A stretch of DNA of 64,000 bases from Sulfitobacter sp. OXR-159 (GCF_034377145.1 NZ_CP139707.1:1001001-1065000); one strand, 5' to 3'. Numbered from the stretch's first letter, positions 17,200 through 27,285 are shown. Translations and numbers: made by a program. Notes: generated from the sequence alone by a model not told the origin.

Positions 17200-17493
17200 T
17201 TAGTTGTCATAGCCTTCGACGATCACCAAAGACCCATTGGCCACGTTCAGGCGGATGTCTTTGGCACGCTGGTAGCCGGGGCTTTCATAGCAGGCGACCG
17301 CGTCGGCATAGCTGTCGAATTCCAAGACAACAGTGCGGGCGCGCATCTGGCCTTCGCGGACTTGCTGAGTGCCGCCGCGGACGAGGAAACGCGCGCCATA
17401 ATCCGCAAAAGGTTTGGCATTGGCGGCGCGGTATTTATCATAAATCGCAGTGTCGTGGATATCCATTGTGGCGATCCAATAGCCCTTTGGCAT
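17200..17493 (-). CDS. DUF1330 family protein
   Basis: A 97-residue protein with the dimeric alpha/beta-barrel fold of the DUF1330 family: it opens with MPKGYWIATMDIHD, has YGARFLVRGG in the middle and SPGYQRAKDIR near the end. These are small cytoplasmic proteins of unknown function. It lies three bases downstream of rlmJ on the same strand. Confidence 0.85.
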   Translation of the reverse strand: MPKGYWIATMDIHDTAIYDKYRAANAKPFADYGARFLVRGGTQQVREGQMRARTVVLEFDSYADAVACYESPGYQRAKDIRLNVANGSLVIVEGYDN

Positions 17494-17496
17494 CTG

Positions 17497-18288
17497 TTAT
17501 CTCTCCTGTTGGGTCAAAGTGGCGAAACGGGCGGTGAGGTTCTGCGCCTCAGTTTCCAGCCCGTAGGGGGGATTGATCACGAACATGCCCGAGCCGACCA
17601 TGCCGTGACCGGGGCGCGCAGGCGGGAAGCGCACTTCGTGGCGCAGCGCATCGGAGTGGTTGGCGGTGAGCGTGTCGAGCATGGGTACATGCGCGCGGTT
17701 GGTCAGGATCGGATACCACAGGGCGATGATCCCGACGTTCCACGCGCGGTTAAGCTTGGCGATCTGGCGCGGAATGGTTTCGTAATCGGTCTTGATCTCA
17801 TAGGAGGGATCAATCAGCAGCATCCCCCGGCGCGGCGTCGGTGGGGTGAGAGCAAAGGCCATCTCGAACCCGTCGCTGAGGTGGCATTTCACCGGGTAGG
17901 GCGACATCGCCAGATCAAGCGCGCTGTGCTCTTGCGGGTGCAACTCGGCCAGATGGATGCGGTCATCGGGGCGCAGCAGTTTCGCAGCCAGCAGAGGTGA
18001 GCCGGGATAGGCGCGGGGGCCGTGGGTCTCGCGCAGGTCTTGCAAGACTTGGGAATAGGGGTGATCGGGGGCGAACCAACCGGCCACCTTGTCGATGCCC
18101 TGCCGCGCTTCGCCGGTCTTTTCGGCCGCCGCATCCGACAGGTCATAGAGCGCCCGGCCTGCGTGGGTTTCCAGATAGGTGAGCGGTTTGTCCTTGCGGG
18201 TGAGATACGACAGCATCCACGCCAAAAGCGCGTGTTTCTGCACGTCTGCTAGGTTTCCGGCGTGATAGATGTGTTGATAGCTCAGCAT
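17497..18288 (-). CDS. rlmJ: 23S rRNA (adenine(2030)-N6)-methyltransferase
   Basis: A 263-residue RlmJ. The N-terminus MLSYQHIYHAGNLADVQKH is the family hallmark, ETHAGRALYDL is part of the SAM pocket, and LIDPSYE is the catalytic (D/N)PPY-like motif for base N-methylation. It modifies A2030 (E. coli numbering) of free 23S rRNA. Confidence 0.92.
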   Translation of the reverse strand: MLSYQHIYHAGNLADVQKHALLAWMLSYLTRKDKPLTYLETHAGRALYDLSDAAAEKTGEARQGIDKVAGWFAPDHPYSQVLQDLRETHGPRAYPGSPLLAAKLLRPDDRIHLAELHPQEHSALDLAMSPYPVKCHLSDGFEMAFALTPPTPRRGMLLIDPSYEIKTDYETIPRQIAKLNRAWNVGIIALWYPILTNRAHVPMLDTLTANHSDALRHEVRFPPARPGHGMVGSGMFVINPPYGLETEAQNLTARFATLTQQER

Positions 18289-18472
18289 GGTCTAGCTGTA
18301 GCGGAGTGGTCGGCGGGTGCAACGCGAAAGAGCGGAGAGTGCCATTGCCTACCCGTCGCACCGCAGGTGCGCGGGATGCATGATGGCACGCCTACGGCGT
18401 GGCGGGCGGGCAAACGATGGCCCGGCGCCTGCGGCTTGATTCCGGGCCTTGTGATGGCTGCCAGACAGAAAA

Positions 18473-18500
18473 AAGGCCCGGCGTTTAACGCTCGGGCCTT
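18473..18500 (-). terminator. rho-independent terminator of pyrG
   Basis: AAGGCCCG and CGGGCCTT arms form a hairpin that, on the minus strand, starts 5 bases after the pyrG stop and is followed by a TTTTTTC run. The remaining sequence up to rlmJ (18289-18470) is non-coding; nothing else was recognised there apart from GC-rich short repeats. Confidence 0.85.
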
Positions 18501-18505
18501 CAATC

Positions 18506-20149
18506 TTATACCAACCGCGACACATCCTTCGCGGCGCGCACGAAATCCTTGAAAAGGGGATGCGGATCAAACGGCTTTGACTTCAGCTCGGGGTGGAACT
18601 GCACCCCGATGAACCACGGGTGATCCGACCATTCCACGATCTCTGGCAGCTTGCCATCCGGCGACATGCCCGAGAATTTCAGCCCTGCCTTCTCAAGCTG
18701 TTCCTTATAGGCGATGTCGACCTCATAACGGTGACGGTGACGTTCATCGATCGTGGTGGTGCCATAGGCTTCGGCCACGCGCGAGCCTTCGGCCAGCGTC
18801 GCGTCATAGGCGCCCAAACGCATGGTGCCGCCTTTGTCGTCATCGACCTTCCGCGCCACCTTGTGGTTGCCCTGCACCCATTCTTTCAGGTGATAAACCA
18901 CCGGCTCGAAACGCTTTTTGCCTGCCTCATGGTCAAACTCTTCTGACCCCGCAGATTTCAGTCCGGCCACGTTTCGCGCGGCTTCGATCACCGCCATCTG
19001 CATGCCAAGGCAGATACCGAGGTAGGGGACCTTATGCTCACGGGCATATTGCGCGGCCTTGATCTTACCTTCGGTGCCACGCTCGCCAAAGCCGCCGGGG
19101 ACGAGGATCGCGTGGAAACCTTCAAGATGCGGCGCGGGGTCTTCGCTGTCGAAAATCTCGGCGTCGACCCATTCCACGTTAACCTTGACCCGGTTGGCCA
19201 TGCCGCCATGGGTCAGCGCCTCGGCGATGGATTTATAGGCGTCTTCAAGCTGGGTGTATTTGCCGACGATGGCGACTTTGACTTCGCCTTCGGGGTTGTA
19301 GATGCGGTCGGCCACGTCTTCCCAACGGCGCAGGTTCGGCTTGGGGGCAGGGGTGATCTGGAAGGCATCCAGAACCGCCTGATCCAGCCCCTCGCGGTGG
19401 TAGGCCAAGGGCGCTTCGTAGATCGATTTAAGGTCTTGCGCGGCGATCACCGAATCCGGGCGCACGTTGCAGAAGAGCGCCAGTTTCTCGCGTTCTTTCG
19501 CGGGGATCGGGCCCTCGGACCGGCAGACCAGAATGTCAGGCGCGATGCCGATGGAGCGCAGCTCTTTGACCGAGTGCTGCGTCGGCTTGGTCTTCAATTC
19601 GCCGCTGGCTTTGACGTAGGGCAGCAGCGTGAGGTGCATGAAAATACACTGCCCGCGCGGCTTGTCTTGGCTGAACTGGCGGATCGCTTCAAAGAAGGGC
19701 AGACCTTCGATATCGCCCACGGTGCCGCCGATTTCGCAGAGCATGAAATCGACCTCATCATCGCCGATATCGATGAAGTCTTTGATTTCATTGGTGACGT
19801 GGGGGATAACCTGAATGGTCTTTCCCAGATAGTCGCCGCGGCGTTCTTTCTCCAGCACGGTGGAATAGACCCGGCCCGAACTAATGCTGTCGGTTTTCCG
19901 CGCGGCCACGCCCGTGAAGCGCTCATAGTGCCCAAGATCAAGATCGGTTTCCGCGCCATCATCGGTGACGAAGACTTCGCCATGTTCAAATGGCGACATC
20001 GTGCCGGGGTCGACGTTCAGGTAGGGGTCCAGCTTGCGCAGACGAACCGAAAAACCGCGTGCCTGAAGCAAGGCGCCCAAGGCCGCCGAGGCCAGACCCT
20101 TGCCCAGCGACGAGACCACACCGCCTGTGATGAAGATATAGCGTGCCAT
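18506..20149 (-). CDS. pyrG: CTP synthase
   Basis: A 547-residue CTP synthase, converting UTP, ATP and glutamine to CTP. The N-terminal synthase domain starts [18 protein letters not shown] (nucleotide loop); the C-terminal amidotransferase has CLGMQ with the nucleophile Cys and a VQFHPE His/Glu pair. The start at 20149 matches the conserved family N-terminus; the frame extends 14 codons further upstream but without a family match. It is on the same strand as secG, 180 bases downstream of it. Confidence 0.97.
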   Translation of the reverse strand: MARYIFITGGVVSSLGKGLASAALGALLQARGFSVRLRKLDPYLNVDPGTMSPFEHGEVFVTDDGAETDLDLGHYERFTGVAARKTDSISSGRVYSTVLEKERRGDYLGKTIQVIPHVTNEIKDFIDIGDDEVDFMLCEIGGTVGDIEGLPFFEAIRQFSQDKPRGQCIFMHLTLLPYVKASGELKTKPTQHSVKELRSIGIAPDILVCRSEGPIPAKEREKLALFCNVRPDSVIAAQDLKSIYEAPLAYHREGLDQAVLDAFQITPAPKPNLRRWEDVADRIYNPEGEVKVAIVGKYTQLEDAYKSIAEALTHGGMANRVKVNVEWVDAEIFDSEDPAPHLEGFHAILVPGGFGERGTEGKIKAAQYAREHKVPYLGICLGMQMAVIEAARNVAGLKSAGSEEFDHEAGKKRFEPVVYHLKEWVQGNHKVARKVDDDKGGTMRLGAYDATLAEGSRVAEAYGTTTIDERHRHRYEVDIAYKEQLEKAGLKFSGMSPDGKLPEIVEWSDHPWFIGVQFHPELKSKPFDPHPLFKDFVRAAKDVSRLV

Positions 20150-20328
20150 GTGATCGGAGACCCCCGTGAAATCAAAGTTTGTTGCAGGCAAAAACCAGCC
20201 AAACGCGCTGCGGAAAACCGCAGCACCACGGGATTTAAGCCTTACAGGATTCGTGCGTGTGAGGCAAGGCCTGCCGCAACATGCAGTTGCGGAACAAGGC
20301 CGTGCCTCAAGGTTTTGTGTTCGTTAGC

Positions 20329-20694
20329 TTAATCGGCCGCAGGGACCAGCGGTGAGTTGCCATCCGCGGAAGGCGGCAGCAGATCGTCGCCCGCAGGCAG
20401 AGCAGGGCTGCCATCTTGGTTCTGGGCGGGCGGTGTCGCGCTCAGCCGGTCGATGACCGACGAGCCTGCGGATTTTTCCGCCGCGATGATGGTCAGCGTG
20501 ATCGAGGTGGCGATGAAACCAGCGGCAAGGATCCATGTCACCTTGCCCAGTGCCGTCGCGGCAGAGCGGCCCGAAACGGCACCGCCGCCGCCACCACCCA
20601 TGCCAAGGCCACCGCCCTCAGACCGTTGCAGCAGTACCACGGCGATCAGGCCGAGGGCCAGAATCAGGTGAATGATCAGAACGACATTTTCCAT
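20329..20694 (-). CDS. secG: preprotein translocase subunit SecG
   Basis: A 121-residue SecG, the small subunit of SecYEG. It begins MENVVLIIHLILALGLIAVVLLQ (first membrane helix), then the Gly-rich cytoplasmic loop (GMGGGGGGAVSGRSA) and the second helix, followed by an Ala/Pro/Asp-rich tail of about 45 residues that is longer than in enterobacteria. The start at 20694 fits the family; the frame continues upstream without support. Confidence 0.93.
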   Translation of the reverse strand: MENVVLIIHLILALGLIAVVLLQRSEGGGLGMGGGGGGAVSGRSAATALGKVTWILAAGFIATSITLTIIAAEKSAGSSVIDRLSATPPAQNQDGSPALPAGDDLLPPSADGNSPLVPAAD

Positions 20695-21046
20695 GGGTAC
20701 GACAGCTTTCGGTTTTGGTTGGCGGGTATCTATTCGTCTTTGCCCATGGGGGCAAGGGTGGATTGCCGCCGAGCAGCGATCGGACCGGGGTGAAAAGCGG
20801 GGAGGGGGCGCCAGTCGGACGCGCGGCACGAGCAAAGACCGCCGCATGGGGGCGACGGTCTTTTGAAGCAGTACTCAACCACAATATGTAAGAGGGTTAT
20901 CCTGGAATTAAGGTGGTGCAGACTCGCTTCGTAGGAATACTATAGCATGAAATGCGGTCAAATTCGCCCATTTTCTTTGCAGAGAAATGAAGGGATTGCC
21001 CTGATCGGCGATGGACAGCCGATCCCCTCTGGGGCAGTCTGCCGCC
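20695..21046. other. gap between secG and nitrile hydratase genes
   Basis: About 350 bases between divergent genes with no supported gene. It contains an isolated terminator-like hairpin at 20834-20864 and, after it, a visibly AT-richer stretch (20870-21000) that should hold the promoter of the nitrile hydratase operon. I looked for a tRNA in this position and saw none. Confidence 0.5.
20834..20864 (+). terminator. orphan terminator-like hairpin
   Basis: AAAGACCG (20834-20841) pairs with CGGTCTTT (20856-20863), followed by T. No annotated gene ends here on either strand: secG starts 140 bases to the left reading away, and nitrile hydratase starts to the right. It may end a small RNA. Confidence 0.5.
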
Positions 21047-21664
21047 ATGCCTCATGATCATTCAGACCACGACCACTCCCATGCCCTGCTGCCGCCTGAC
21101 CCTGCGCTTAGGGTCAAGGCGCTGGAAACGCTGCTGACCGCCAAGGGGCTGATTGACCCCGCCGCATTGGATGAGATCATCGACACCTATGAGAACCGCA
21201 TCGGCCCGCGCAACGGGGCTGAGGTCGTCGCCCGCGCGTGGAGCGATCGTGATTTCCGCGCGGCGCTGCTCAAGGATGCGACCGCCGTAGTGGCCGAGAT
21301 GGGGTTCTTCGGGCGGCAGGGCGAGCATATGGTCGCGGTCGAAAATACGGATAAGGTGCATAATATCGTCGTCTGCACTCTGTGCTCCTGCTACCCATGG
21401 CCGCTTTTGGGCATCCCACCGGGCTGGTATAAATCCGATGCCTACCGCGCCCGCGTGGTGCGCGAACCGCGCAAGGTGCTGGATGAATTCGGCGTCGAAC
21501 TGCCCGAGGGGACAGCCGTACGGGTCTGGGATTCAACGGCAGAGGTGCGCTATCTGGTGATCCCGCAGCGCCCGTCGGGGAGCGAGGGCATGGATGTCGC
21601 GGCGTTGGCCGACCTTGTCACCCGCGACAGTATGATCGGCACCGGATTGGCCAAAGCGCAATGA
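21047..21664 (+). CDS. nthA: nitrile hydratase alpha subunit, cobalt type
   Basis: A 205-residue alpha subunit that hydrates nitriles to amides. The metal claw V-C-T-L-C-S-C places the ligands at Cys110, Cys113 and Cys115; Thr after the first Cys is the mark of cobalt rather than iron enzymes (which have Ser). The N-terminus is His/Asp-rich. The start at 21047 is preferred as it matches the usual MPHDH beginning; an in-frame ATG lies at 21011. The beta subunit gene overlaps the stop. Confidence 0.9.
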   Translation: MPHDHSDHDHSHALLPPDPALRVKALETLLTAKGLIDPAALDEIIDTYENRIGPRNGAEVVARAWSDRDFRAALLKDATAVVAEMGFFGRQGEHMVAVENTDKVHNIVVCTLCSCYPWPLLGIPPGWYKSDAYRARVVREPRKVLDEFGVELPEGTAVRVWDSTAEVRYLVIPQRPSGSEGMDVAALADLVTRDSMIGTGLAKAQ

Positions 21665-22335
21665 CCCGCGTGCATGATATGGGCGGGCGTTTCGGCGATG
21701 GCCCGGTCACGCCCGAGGCCGAAGACGTGATCTTTCACGCCGAGTGGCACCGCCGCGCGCTGGCGCTGACCTTGGCCACCGGCACCTTAGGCAAATGGAA
21801 CATCGACGTGTCGCGCCATGCCCGCGAATGTCTCGCCCCCACCGATTACATGCGGTTCAGCTATTATGAGAAGTGGATCGCCGGGGTGGCCGATATGTTG
21901 GTCGCCCGCGGGGTGGTCAGCCGTGAGGAACTGGCGGGCAAGGCCGATCCTGCGCCCAGCCCGCTGGCGGAAAAAGCGCTAAAGGCGCCGCAGGTGGCTG
22001 GGGTGCTGGCCCGTGGCGGCCCGGCGGATCGCCCCTCTGACATCGCGGCGATCTTTGCGCCCGGCGATGCGGTCGTCACCCGCAAGCAGCCTGAAAACAC
22101 AATTGTTCCGGGCGGCCACACCCGGCTGCCCGCCTATGCCGCGGGCGCGAAGGGCCGGGTGCTGCGGCTGCATGGCACGCATGTCTTGCCCGACAGCAAC
22201 GCCCATGATCTGGGCGAAGCCCCTGAGCCGCTTTATGCCGTAGCCTTTCCGGCCTCTGAGCTTTGGGCGCATCCCGAACACCCCCGCGATGAGGTCGTGC
22301 TCGACCTGTGGCAAAGCTATCTGGAGGCCCCATGA
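21661..22335 (+). CDS. nthB: nitrile hydratase beta subunit
   Basis: A 224-residue beta subunit. It opens with [15 protein letters not shown], typical of the family, has YYEKWIAG near residue 65 and the C-terminal SH3-like barrel ([10 protein letters not shown] ... [17 protein letters not shown]). It pairs with the alpha subunit to form the active site. Its start overlaps the alpha stop by four bases (ATGA), and its own stop overlaps the accessory gene in the same way. Confidence 0.92.
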   Translation: MTRVHDMGGRFGDGPVTPEAEDVIFHAEWHRRALALTLATGTLGKWNIDVSRHARECLAPTDYMRFSYYEKWIAGVADMLVARGVVSREELAGKADPAPSPLAEKALKAPQVAGVLARGGPADRPSDIAAIFAPGDAVVTRKQPENTIVPGGHTRLPAYAAGAKGRVLRLHGTHVLPDSNAHDLGEAPEPLYAVAFPASELWAHPEHPRDEVVLDLWQSYLEAP

Positions 22336-22658
22336 GCGCCCCGGAACCCGTCTTTGAGGCGCCATGGCACGCGCATCTCTTCGCGCTGACGGTGCATCTG
22401 AACGAGAGTGGTCTTTTCGATTGGCCCTTTTGGGCCGACCGCTTTGGCGCGACTTTGGCACGGCATGGGCTAAGGCGAGAGTTGAACGGCGGAGAGGACT
22501 ACTTCAACGCTTGGCTGGAAACCCTCGAAACCCTGCTGATCGACGCAGGCCATGCCCGCCCCGGTGATCTGCGCAGTCTGCGCGACGGGTGGGAGGCCGC
22601 CTATCTCAGCACGCCACACGGCGCGCCGGTGCATCTGAAGGCGGGGCCGAGCGTCTAA
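22332..22658 (+). CDS. nitrile hydratase accessory (activator) protein
   Basis: A 108-residue protein resembling the N-terminal half of the nitrile hydratase beta subunit ([24 protein letters not shown], then [13 protein letters not shown]). In cobalt enzymes such proteins act as self-subunit-swapping chaperones that insert cobalt and help oxidise the claw cysteines. The four-base overlap with the beta gene supports a three-gene operon. Confidence 0.85.
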   Translation: MSAPEPVFEAPWHAHLFALTVHLNESGLFDWPFWADRFGATLARHGLRRELNGGEDYFNAWLETLETLLIDAGHARPGDLRSLRDGWEAAYLSTPHGAPVHLKAGPSV

Positions 22659-22738
22659 ATCCCCTCCCGCGTTTTTTCGAGTTTCACACGCCTGCCACTG
22701 TCGCTATACGGGCGCGGGACATCGCAAAGGAATATATC

Positions 22739-24034
22739 ATGGCCAATGTCGTCGTTGTCGGCGCCCAATGGGGTGACGAGGGAAAAGGCAAGATCGTTGA
22801 CTGGCTCAGCGAACGCGCCGATGTGATCGCGCGCTTTCAAGGCGGGCATAACGCGGGCCACACTCTGGTCATCGACGGCAAGGTCTACAAGCTGCATGCG
22901 CTGCCTTCGGGCGTGGTGCGCGGTGGCAAGCTGTCTGTCATCGGCAATGGCGTGGTGCTGGACCCGTGGCATCTGCTGAAAGAAATTGAGACGATCGAAG
23001 GGCAGGGTGTTGAGATCAACCCCGAGAACCTGATGATCGCGGAAAACACGCCGCTGATCCTGCCGTTCCACGGCGAACTTGACCGCGCCCGCGAAGAAGC
23101 GGCCAGCAAGGGCACCAAGATCGGCACCACTGGCCGCGGCATCGGGCCGTGCTACGAGGACAAAGTGGGCCGCCGCGCCATCCGCGTGGCCGATCTGGCT
23201 GATCCTGCCACGCTGGAGGCCCGCGTCGACCGGGCGCTGCAGCACCACGATCCGCTGCGCAAGGGCTTGGGCGTTGAAGCCATCGACCGCGACGCGCTGA
23301 TTGCACAACTGCAAGAAATCGCTCCGAAAATTCTGCCTTTCGCCGCACCCGTTTGGAAAGTGCTGGCCGAAAAGCGCAAAGCGGGCAAGCGCATCCTCTT
23401 CGAAGGGGCGCAGGGCGCGCTGCTCGACATCGACTTTGGCACCTATCCCTTTGTCACGTCGTCGAACGTGATCGCAGGGCAGGCGGCGACCGGCGTGGGC
23501 CTTGGCCCCACCGCCATCGACTATGTGCTGGGCATCGTCAAAGCCTATACCACCCGCGTCGGCGAAGGCCCGTTCCCGACAGAGTTGGAAGACGCAGACG
23601 GCCAACGTTTGGGTGAGCGGGGCCATGAGTTCGGCACCACCACCGGGCGCAAGCGCCGCTGCGGCTGGTTCGACGCGGCCCTGCTGCGCCAGACCTGCGC
23701 CACCTCGGGCATCACCGGCATCTGCCTGACCAAGCTTGACGTGCTTGATGGGTTCGAGACGCTGAAGGTCTGCGTCGGCTATGATCTGGACGGTGAGCGG
23801 CTCGACTATCTGCCGACCGCCGCCGAACAGCAGGCGCGTTGTGTGCCCGTCTACGAAGAACTGCCGGGCTGGTCCGAATCGACCGAAGGCGCGCGCAGTT
23901 GGGCCGATCTGCCCGCCAATGCGATCAAATATGTGCGCCGGGTCGAAGAGTTGATCCAATGCCCCGTCGCACTCGTCTCCACCTCGCCAGAGCGGGAGGA
24001 CACCATTCTGGTGACCGACCCTTTCGCGGACTGA
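22739..24034 (+). CDS. purA: adenylosuccinate synthetase
   Basis: A 431-residue PurA making adenylosuccinate from IMP, GTP and Asp. [18 protein letters not shown] is the GTP loop with the catalytic Asp, then [16 protein letters not shown] and [11 protein letters not shown] for IMP and Asp binding. The start at 22739 follows AAAGGA and matches the family N-terminus, although the frame is open 50 codons further upstream. DUF2842 follows 4 bases downstream. Confidence 0.97.
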   Translation: MANVVVVGAQWGDEGKGKIVDWLSERADVIARFQGGHNAGHTLVIDGKVYKLHALPSGVVRGGKLSVIGNGVVLDPWHLLKEIETIEGQGVEINPENLMIAENTPLILPFHGELDRAREEAASKGTKIGTTGRGIGPCYEDKVGRRAIRVADLADPATLEARVDRALQHHDPLRKGLGVEAIDRDALIAQLQEIAPKILPFAAPVWKVLAEKRKAGKRILFEGAQGALLDIDFGTYPFVTSSNVIAGQAATGVGLGPTAIDYVLGIVKAYTTRVGEGPFPTELEDADGQRLGERGHEFGTTTGRKRRCGWFDAALLRQTCATSGITGICLTKLDVLDGFETLKVCVGYDLDGERLDYLPTAAEQQARCVPVYEELPGWSESTEGARSWADLPANAIKYVRRVEELIQCPVALVSTSPEREDTILVTDPFAD

Positions 24035-24038
24035 TCTG

Positions 24039-24266
24039 ATGGCGCTGAGCTACAAAGCACGTCGCCGTTGGGCGCTGGTGATCCTGCTGATCGGGCTGCC
24101 AAGCTATATCGCGGTGGCGGTCTGGACGGTGGCCCAATTCGACCGCCCGCCGGTGCTGCTTGAGCTTGGCATCTATGTTGCCCTTGGCATCGTCTGGGCG
24201 CTGCCGTTCAAATTTGTCTTTAAAGGCATCGGACAGGCGGACCCGGACGCGGACGACGACCAGTAA
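24039..24266 (+). CDS. DUF2842 small membrane protein
   Basis: A 75-residue protein with two hydrophobic helices (about residues 11-32 and 42-58), a basic N-terminus (YKARRRW) and an acidic tail (ADPDADDDQ). It matches the alphaproteobacterial DUF2842 family of unknown function. It is four bases behind purA and closed by a strong terminator, so it is co-transcribed with purA. Confidence 0.85.
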   Translation: MALSYKARRRWALVILLIGLPSYIAVAVWTVAQFDRPPVLLELGIYVALGIVWALPFKFVFKGIGQADPDADDDQ

Positions 24267-24274
24267 CACGCAAT

Positions 24275-24301
24275 AAAAAAGCGCCCCGCGGGGCGCTTTT
24301 T
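24275..24301. terminator. rho-independent terminator between purA-DUF2842 and the convergent acidic-protein gene
   Basis: A perfect 26-base palindrome made of A-run, GCGCCCCGCGGGGCGC and T-run. The symmetric A/T ends make it a bidirectional terminator serving both converging transcripts. Confidence 0.92.
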
Positions 24302-24325
24302 CGTATCTGCACTTTGGTCGGGGGT

Positions 24326-26458
24326 TTAACCCACGGCGCGGTGATCGGGGCGGTAGCCAATCTCATCCGAAACGGTGAACCGGCCGCCTTTGATTTTCTC
24401 GATCTTGCCTGCGCGCAGCAGTTGACCGAAGGAGCGTAGTCCGTCTTCGCGGGTGAAGTCCGGCAGTCCGATCGAGCGGACCTTGCCCATCAACTGCGGG
24501 CGCGAGAATTGGTCGCGCCCCTCGACAAAGGACATGTAAGACGCTGCCGCTTCAAGCAGTTCGGGCAGTTTGGTGGCGCCCATGTCAGCGGCGAAATCGG
24601 CAAAGCTTTCGGCATCGGGGTTGGTTTTGACCGGCTCGACCACGGCCGCCACACGGCGCGGACGCACGGGGCCCGCGCTGCGCAGCTTGTCGACGTCGAT
24701 GCGCTGCTCGGCTACCAGTTTCAGCGGAGCAGAACGGGCGTCGGCCTTTGGCCGCTCGGTCCGGGCCGAACGGCTCACGGGGCGGCGCGGACGGACCACA
24801 TCGGCCAAGTCTTCGCGGTAGGCGTCATCCGAGGTCGCGGTGGTGGCGCGGCCACCCATCGCCTCATCGGCTTTCTTCGCGGCGACGGCGGCGCGAAGAT
24901 GGGCAAAGGCATCGCGGCGCGTGGTGCTTTCGGCCTCGTCCATCTTGCTGTCGGTTTCCGCCATCAGACGCGACATGTCGGGGCCGGTCTCATCGTCGAT
25001 GGTGGGCAGGCTGTGACGGGCCGCTTGCGCAGGCTCGGCTTGCTCTTCGATCTGTTCCGCTGCGGCTTCAACCTCTGCTGGTTCTGGCTCTGCGGCTTTA
25101 ACCTCTTCGGGCTCTTCGCCTGCGGGTTCGTCTTCAACAGGCGCGGCTTCCGGCTCGGTCATCTCGACCGCGGGGGCGGGCCTTTCCTCGGCCTCTGCCG
25201 GGGTGGACGCGCCAAGTTCGGCCTCCAACGCGGCCAATTCGCGGGCCAGTTCGTCTTCATCCTCGGGCGACAGCGAAGAGCTGCGCGCTTCCTCGGCTTG
25301 CGCGGCGGGTGCCTCTTGCGGTGCCGGGTCAGAGACTTCTTCCAGATCGCCCCGGGCCACGGCTGCTTCGAGATCTGCGCGTTTGACCTTGATCACGCGC
25401 CCTTTGCGGGGCAGGTCGGCGGCGTCGATCTCCGGTGCGGCTTCGGCTTTAGGTTCCTCTTCGTCCTCTGCGTCGAACAGGCTCTCATCCGTCTCGGCGA
25501 CTTCTGCTTCGTATTCTTCTTCGGCCTCAAGACGGTTGAGGATGTCAGCGAGATCGTCGTCGTCCTCTTCCGCTTCGTCTTGCGCCATCTCTGTGGCTTC
25601 ATCGGCGTCCAGCGCATCTTCGATGTCGCGACGTGCGGCGTCGATGGCGGCTTGGCTCTCTTCGGATTCGACCTGCGTTTCGGCGGTGGCACGGGCCACT
25701 TGGGGCGCGGCTGCTTCTTCCTCGTCGTAGCTTGCGGCCTCATCCTCGTCCTGCTGGGCGACCACGGCGCGGATGCGCTGCAATTTGGCGGCGATGCTGT
25801 CGGCGGGGGCGGCGCTTGCGGCGGGGATCTCTTCGACGCTGGCGGCCTGCGCTTCATCCTCGTAGTGGGACTGCGGCTGCGGGCTGGCGGCAAAGAACGC
25901 CTCGGCGTCGCTGGTGTCTTCTTCCTCTGCTTCGGCTGCCGGTGCAGACTCGGCGGCAGGGGCGGGCTCCGCCTTTTCGACGGCTTCAGCGATCTGAGGT
26001 TCGGCTGCTGCTGTGGCTTCCACGGCGGCGGTGTCGGCGATCTCAGCCTTAAGGGGGGCTGGCGTTTCTTCTTGCACAGGCGCAGGCTCTGCCGCGGCGG
26101 GTGCTTGCGGCGCTGCGGTTTCGGCCTGAGCCGGAGCGGCTGCGGCTGCGGCGGGGGCTGCTGCTGCCGGGGGCGCTTGGGCCGGAGCCTCGGCGCTTTG
26201 GTTCTCCAGCGCACTCAGCACGATCTTGCCTTCCTGCTCACGGGCTTGCACCCGGCGGGAGACTTCGCGCTGCGCGATCCGGGTGAGCATCTCAGCATCC
26301 GGTTGTGGTGGCTCGGCACCGAAGTAACGGTCATCCGAGGCCAGATCGCGGAAATACTCGGCAATGGCCTTCATGGTGCCGAAGGAATCGTCGAAGCCTT
26401 CCAGCGTGCACGAAAAAGTGCCATAGGAGACCGTCAAGATTTTGTTGCTGTTCATCAT
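24326..26458 (-). CDS. large acidic Ala/Glu-rich protein with conserved ends, function unknown
   Basis: About 710 residues in three parts. The N-terminal ~85 residues look folded (KILTVSYGTFSCTLEGFDDSF, AIAEYFRDLASDDRYFGAEPP). The middle ~470 residues are low-complexity Ala/Glu/Pro/Asp, strongly acidic and probably disordered, with mixed coiled-coil potential. The C-terminal ~110 residues look folded again (LMGKVRSIGLPDFTREDGLRSFGQLLRAGKIEKIKGG), resembling a small winged-helix. The start at 26458 is chosen for its GAGGA site; the frame is open to 26536. I do not recognise a function. No kinase or chemotaxis motif is present. Confidence 0.7.
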   Translation of the reverse strand: MMNSNKILTVSYGTFSCTLEGFDDSFGTMKAIAEYFRDLASDDRYFGAEPPQPDAEMLTRIAQREVSRRVQAREQEGKIVLSALENQSAEAPAQAPPAAAAPAAAAAAPAQAETAAPQAPAAAEPAPVQEETPAPLKAEIADTAAVEATAAAEPQIAEAVEKAEPAPAAESAPAAEAEEEDTSDAEAFFAASPQPQSHYEDEAQAASVEEIPAASAAPADSIAAKLQRIRAVVAQQDEDEAASYDEEEAAAPQVARATAETQVESEESQAAIDAARRDIEDALDADEATEMAQDEAEEDDDDLADILNRLEAEEEYEAEVAETDESLFDAEDEEEPKAEAAPEIDAADLPRKGRVIKVKRADLEAAVARGDLEEVSDPAPQEAPAAQAEEARSSSLSPEDEDELARELAALEAELGASTPAEAEERPAPAVEMTEPEAAPVEDEPAGEEPEEVKAAEPEPAEVEAAAEQIEEQAEPAQAARHSLPTIDDETGPDMSRLMAETDSKMDEAESTTRRDAFAHLRAAVAAKKADEAMGGRATTATSDDAYREDLADVVRPRRPVSRSARTERPKADARSAPLKLVAEQRIDVDKLRSAGPVRPRRVAAVVEPVKTNPDAESFADFAADMGATKLPELLEAAASYMSFVEGRDQFSRPQLMGKVRSIGLPDFTREDGLRSFGQLLRAGKIEKIKGGRFTVSDEIGYRPDHRAVG

Positions 26459-26589
26459 CGGATGCTCGTCCTCTGCGGTGTTGCAGGTATCGTTTACCAC
26501 GATGTCCAAGACCAAAGCGGCTCGAATCTGTGCCATTCAACGTATGATTTCAAGGCAAGATTAAGGCAGATTTCCAAAAGGGGCACTAA

Positions 26590-27285
26590 TTGACCACTTC
26601 AGACCATATCGTGCGGGACCACAAACCAGTCACGCTGCTTGGCGGCGGAGAGGTCTTTGGAGGAGACATCGGCGCTGCACTGACGCTGGCACCCACCTGC
26701 GTTGCGGCCGACAGCGGCGCCGCGCTGGCTCTGGCGGCGGGGGTGGAATTGGCGGCGGTCATCGGCGATTTCGATTCCGCCCCGGCAGAGGTGTTGGCAC
26801 GGATCCCATCAGAGCGGTGTCACCGGATCGCCGAGCAAGAGAGCACGGATTTCGACAAGGCGCTGACCCGGATCGACGCGCCGCTGGTGCTGGGGGTTGG
26901 TTTTACCGGGGCGCGGCTGGATCATCAGCTTGCGGCTTTCAATACGCTCGCCACCTATCCGGATCGGCCCTGCATCTTGTTGGGCGCGCATGAGATCGTG
27001 CTGCTCGCGCCGCCGCGCATCACCCTACCGACGGAGGCGGGGGATGTGGTCTCTCTCATGCCATTGGCGCCGGTGATGGGGCGCAGCCGTGGATTGGAAT
27101 GGCCGATTGACGGGCTGGATTTTGCGCCCGGTGGCCGGGTTGGCACGTCGAACCGCGCCCTAGGGCCCGTCGCGCTTGAGATGGACGGCCCCGATATGCT
27201 GCTGATCCTGCCGCGTCGTCTTATGGCGCCATTGGCGGCGCAACTGCTGCGGCCAGATCACGCGCCGTGGCCCGCTCGCGCATGA
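26590..27285 (+). CDS. thiN: thiamine pyrophosphokinase
   Basis: A 231-residue thiamine diphosphokinase, making thiamine pyrophosphate from thiamine and ATP. Visible motifs are AADSGAA, IGDFDSAP, ESTDFDKAL and GARLDHQLA, the metal/ATP and thiamine sites of the family. The start is a TTG at 26590 behind AAAAGGGG. It is divergent from the acidic-protein gene. Its last 65 bases overlap the end of the convergent EamA transporter gene. Confidence 0.88.
   Translation: MTTSDHIVRDHKPVTLLGGGEVFGGDIGAALTLAPTCVAADSGAALALAAGVELAAVIGDFDSAPAEVLARIPSERCHRIAEQESTDFDKALTRIDAPLVLGVGFTGARLDHQLAAFNTLATYPDRPCILLGAHEIVLLAPPRITLPTEAGDVVSLMPLAPVMGRSRGLEWPIDGLDFAPGGRVGTSNRALGPVALEMDGPDMLLILPRRLMAPLAAQLLRPDHAPWPARA

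Noticed and set aside
20695..21046. A tRNA gene next to secG, as in enterobacteria
   Set aside because: No cloverleaf, T-arm GTTCGA-like sequence or CCA-end context could be found in the gap.
24326..26536. Chemotaxis kinase CheA for the acidic protein
   Set aside because: No Hpt, dimerisation or histidine-kinase ATPase motif is visible; acidic Ala/Glu stretches alone give false matches.
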